In this document: positions 62,011 through 64,000 of the stretch, one piece after another
Layout: each line of letters opens with the position of its first letter
Numbering within the stretch: the first letter of the stretch is position 1
NCBI GenBank assembly: GCA_013397115.1
Contig: VWZW01001281.1
Span: 62,250-126,249 of the forward strand
DNA length: 64,000 nt
Origin: Edolisoma coerulescens
Taxonomy: Eukaryota > Chordata > Aves > Passeriformes > Campephagidae
Direction of reading: 5' to 3'
The notes under the pieces: model-generated
The model's database searches: none
Told to the model about the DNA's origin: nothing
The model's input: only the letters and a program-made list of their open reading frames with translations
Translations under genes and position numbers: made by a program

Positions 62011-64000
62011 GAGACTGCAGTCCCCTGAGTCTTTTACATAGAACAACTGATGCTTATGCTACTTTTTAGAAACAGAGATGACACAGCATTTGGGCAGCTC
62101 TGGAGTCCTTAGAAATTCTGCATCTCTCTCAGATCCTGAGGAACAAATATCTCTGGATTTCTTTACTCATTTGTTACAAAAAACTCTAACATATTTCTTT
62201 TTTCCTGGCGTTTTTCATATTTACTTCCACTACCTTGTAAAAAACAGCCACAAAAACAGGTGGACTGTGATCTAATACACTACTGAATTAGTAAGAGTCT
62301 GGCTCGAAAGAAGGTCAGTGTACTACATGAGGTAATAAGAGAGCCTGATATCAGTTTGATTAACATCAATAATAATAATAATAATTAAAAAAAAGTACAC
62401 TCAGATTAAAATAATTTGTAATGAGATGTAGCCATGCTAAACGTGTGGAAAACAATTGAAAAAATGGTGCAGGTAATGTGTTCCAGGATATTGCCAAAGG
62501 AGTGAAAGAATATTTCCTCACTGCTTACATTATTTTAAATACAACACAGTTCTTAAAACAAAGAATCTCTGTCTGTAGCCTGTATTTGTATTTTACCTCT
62601 ATTAAGCAGACTAGCTTAGTTGGCTCTTAATTTGAAGACATCCCACCCTTGCTTTTGTTGATTTGTGTTCATTTTTCCAGTAGTTAATAACAGCTAAATA
62701 AATATAGTAATAAAAACTCCCTACCCAGTACATAATTTTGAGCTTGTCTCATTGAGTTTCCAGCTACTGGTTCTTGTTCTGTATTTCTGTACTAAACTAG
62801 GAGCACTTTTGTATCAATTTGTTCTTCCCATGAAACATTTGTATACAAATCAAGTCATTTCTCAGCCTGCTCTAGTATAAAGAACAACTTGATCGGCAAG
62901 TATCTCATTACACAGCTTTTTCTCTTCCTCTTTACTAATTATTATTGCTTTCTTCAGACTCTACAGTTTTTAATATCCTTTTAAAAAGTGTGAAATGGAA
63001 ACCATTTCCAGGTTCTAACTTGTACTCGCACATAAAATTACGTTGATTCTTCCATACATTCTTCTTTCCCTACTCCAAGGTACATGCCACCTTTCCTGTC
63101 ATTGCAGGGACTGTCACACTGATCCAATGCCCCCTCTAATCTCTTTTTCAGAGTCACTACTTTTCTTCCCCCGTATTTGGTTTATGTTGTTCTGCTTCTA
63201 GACACATTGTTTGGTTTCTTCTCATATTAAAATGCATTTCATTTCTTGTACTGTTTAGTATTCCCGATATCTCTGAAGGACTGCTTCTACAGTCTGGCAG
63301 AGCACATCTCCAATACACTTGCAAATGTTAGGAGCAGGAATTTAACATTCACTGCTGAATATGTTAAACAGTGAATTCAGTGCTGACCTCTGCATAGCTT
63401 CCCTTTAAGAGTATCTCCCTTCACTAATAACTTCTCACAAAATTGTATTTTTCAAAATCTTTCAATTACTTCTTGTGTAACATTTCCTTCATTGAAAATA
63501 GGGAGGATATTTTCTGCTCCCTTGGCAAGACTGGAGGAGACCATTTTAGCTGTCTCTGTTTATGGTGTTATGTGTGCTGTTACTACTGGGGGCTATTCAG
63601 ACATTTTCATCTAAGCAAATCTCTCCCCTTATGCTGAAGTGGGGCATGGGTGGAGCTCAGTGTAAGCCTTTCTCCTCTCCCACATACCAGCGTGGGCTTG
63701 TGACATCTCATCAGGTGTCCAAGGTCCTCCTGCCTCCAAATGTAAGGACAAGGCTTCACCGTCTTGAGTGGTCCCACTCAGTCCGTTCTTTATGGTTTAA
63801 GCCAGATTCCTAGAAACTGTCCTTACTTCTTTACCTAGTTTGTGTAGCTGGAGAGGAAGGAAGTGGAGATGTGTGAGAAGACCATATGGCCATCATTCCA
63901 TATGCAGAATCATTCTCTGCCTTTCAAGAAGTGTGTACACCCTCCCAGGGCCGAGCCACACCAGCACTGATGTGGGTCAGTGTGGACTGTCATGAAACCA
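62011..64000. other. Non-coding DNA, no gene recognised
   Basis: The last 2 kb are AT-rich with many T-rich tracts. They hold an (AAT)6 microsatellite at 62,368-62,385 and an 8-base hairpin (ATTCACTG/CAGTGAAT) near 63,346-63,375. No exon, RNA gene or transposon is recognised. Confidence 0.55.
62368..62385. repeat. (AAT)6 microsatellite
   Basis: Six perfect AAT units followed by TAAAAAAAA. A short trinucleotide repeat, likely variable between individuals. Confidence 0.9.

Noticed and set aside
1..64000. CRISPR arrays, operons, ribosome binding sites or prophage
   Set aside because: No regularly spaced repeats, no adjoining same-strand long frames and clear avian retrotransposons; the DNA is vertebrate.

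Overview
The window looks like vertebrate nuclear DNA, almost certainly from a bird and probably a songbird. It is AT-rich and CpG-poor, with short runs of A/T, microsatellites, no long open frames and no bacterial gene organisation. The bird call rests on interspersed repeats recognised by eye: CR1 non-LTR retrotransposon pieces (45,960-46,682 on +, 27,904-28,003 on -) and long terminal repeats (LTRs) of avian endogenous-retrovirus type (27,426-27,697, 49,572-50,058, 61,442-62,010, and a fragment at 31,510-31,585). Family names and the songbird placement come from memory of these repeats, not from a search.

No protein-coding gene can be assigned with confidence. Open frames are short (longest 167 codons, inside an LTR), overlap on both strands and match no family I know. 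The window therefore reads as intergenic DNA or the inside of a very long intron. Three places have exon-like architecture and are given as hypotheses only: a TATA box plus ATG plus signal-peptide-like 16 codons ending at a GTAAGT donor (8,456-8,567, +); a two-exon, phase-compatible frame on the minus strand (13,418-13,509 then 12,709-12,916); and a 188-base open block between good splice sites (43,454-43,641, +).

Layout: 1-8.3 kb is plain non-coding DNA. At 8.3-8.6 kb is the candidate promoter and first exon, with a 10-base-arm dyad upstream. At 10.9-11.5 kb is a near-perfect 39-base inverted repeat around a 479-base spacer. At 12.7-13.5 kb is the minus-strand exon pair. From 15 to 27 kb there is non-coding DNA with small tandem repeats and a CpG cluster. 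At 27.4-28.6 kb is a repeat cluster: a solo LTR with a perfect 6-base target duplication, a CR1 end and an unexplained GC-richer block. From 31.5 to 45 kb it is mostly unique-looking DNA with one LTR scrap. At 46-48.5 kb are a decayed CR1 and a diverged direct duplication. At 49.6-50.1 kb is a GC-rich solo LTR. From 50 to 61.4 kb it is non-coding, and at 61.4-62.0 kb is a third solo LTR on the minus strand.

There is no evidence for a new gene system acting together. The points most worth checking are the candidate secreted-protein first exon, the minus-strand exon pair, the 39-base inverted repeat and the 47.1/48.4 kb duplication.
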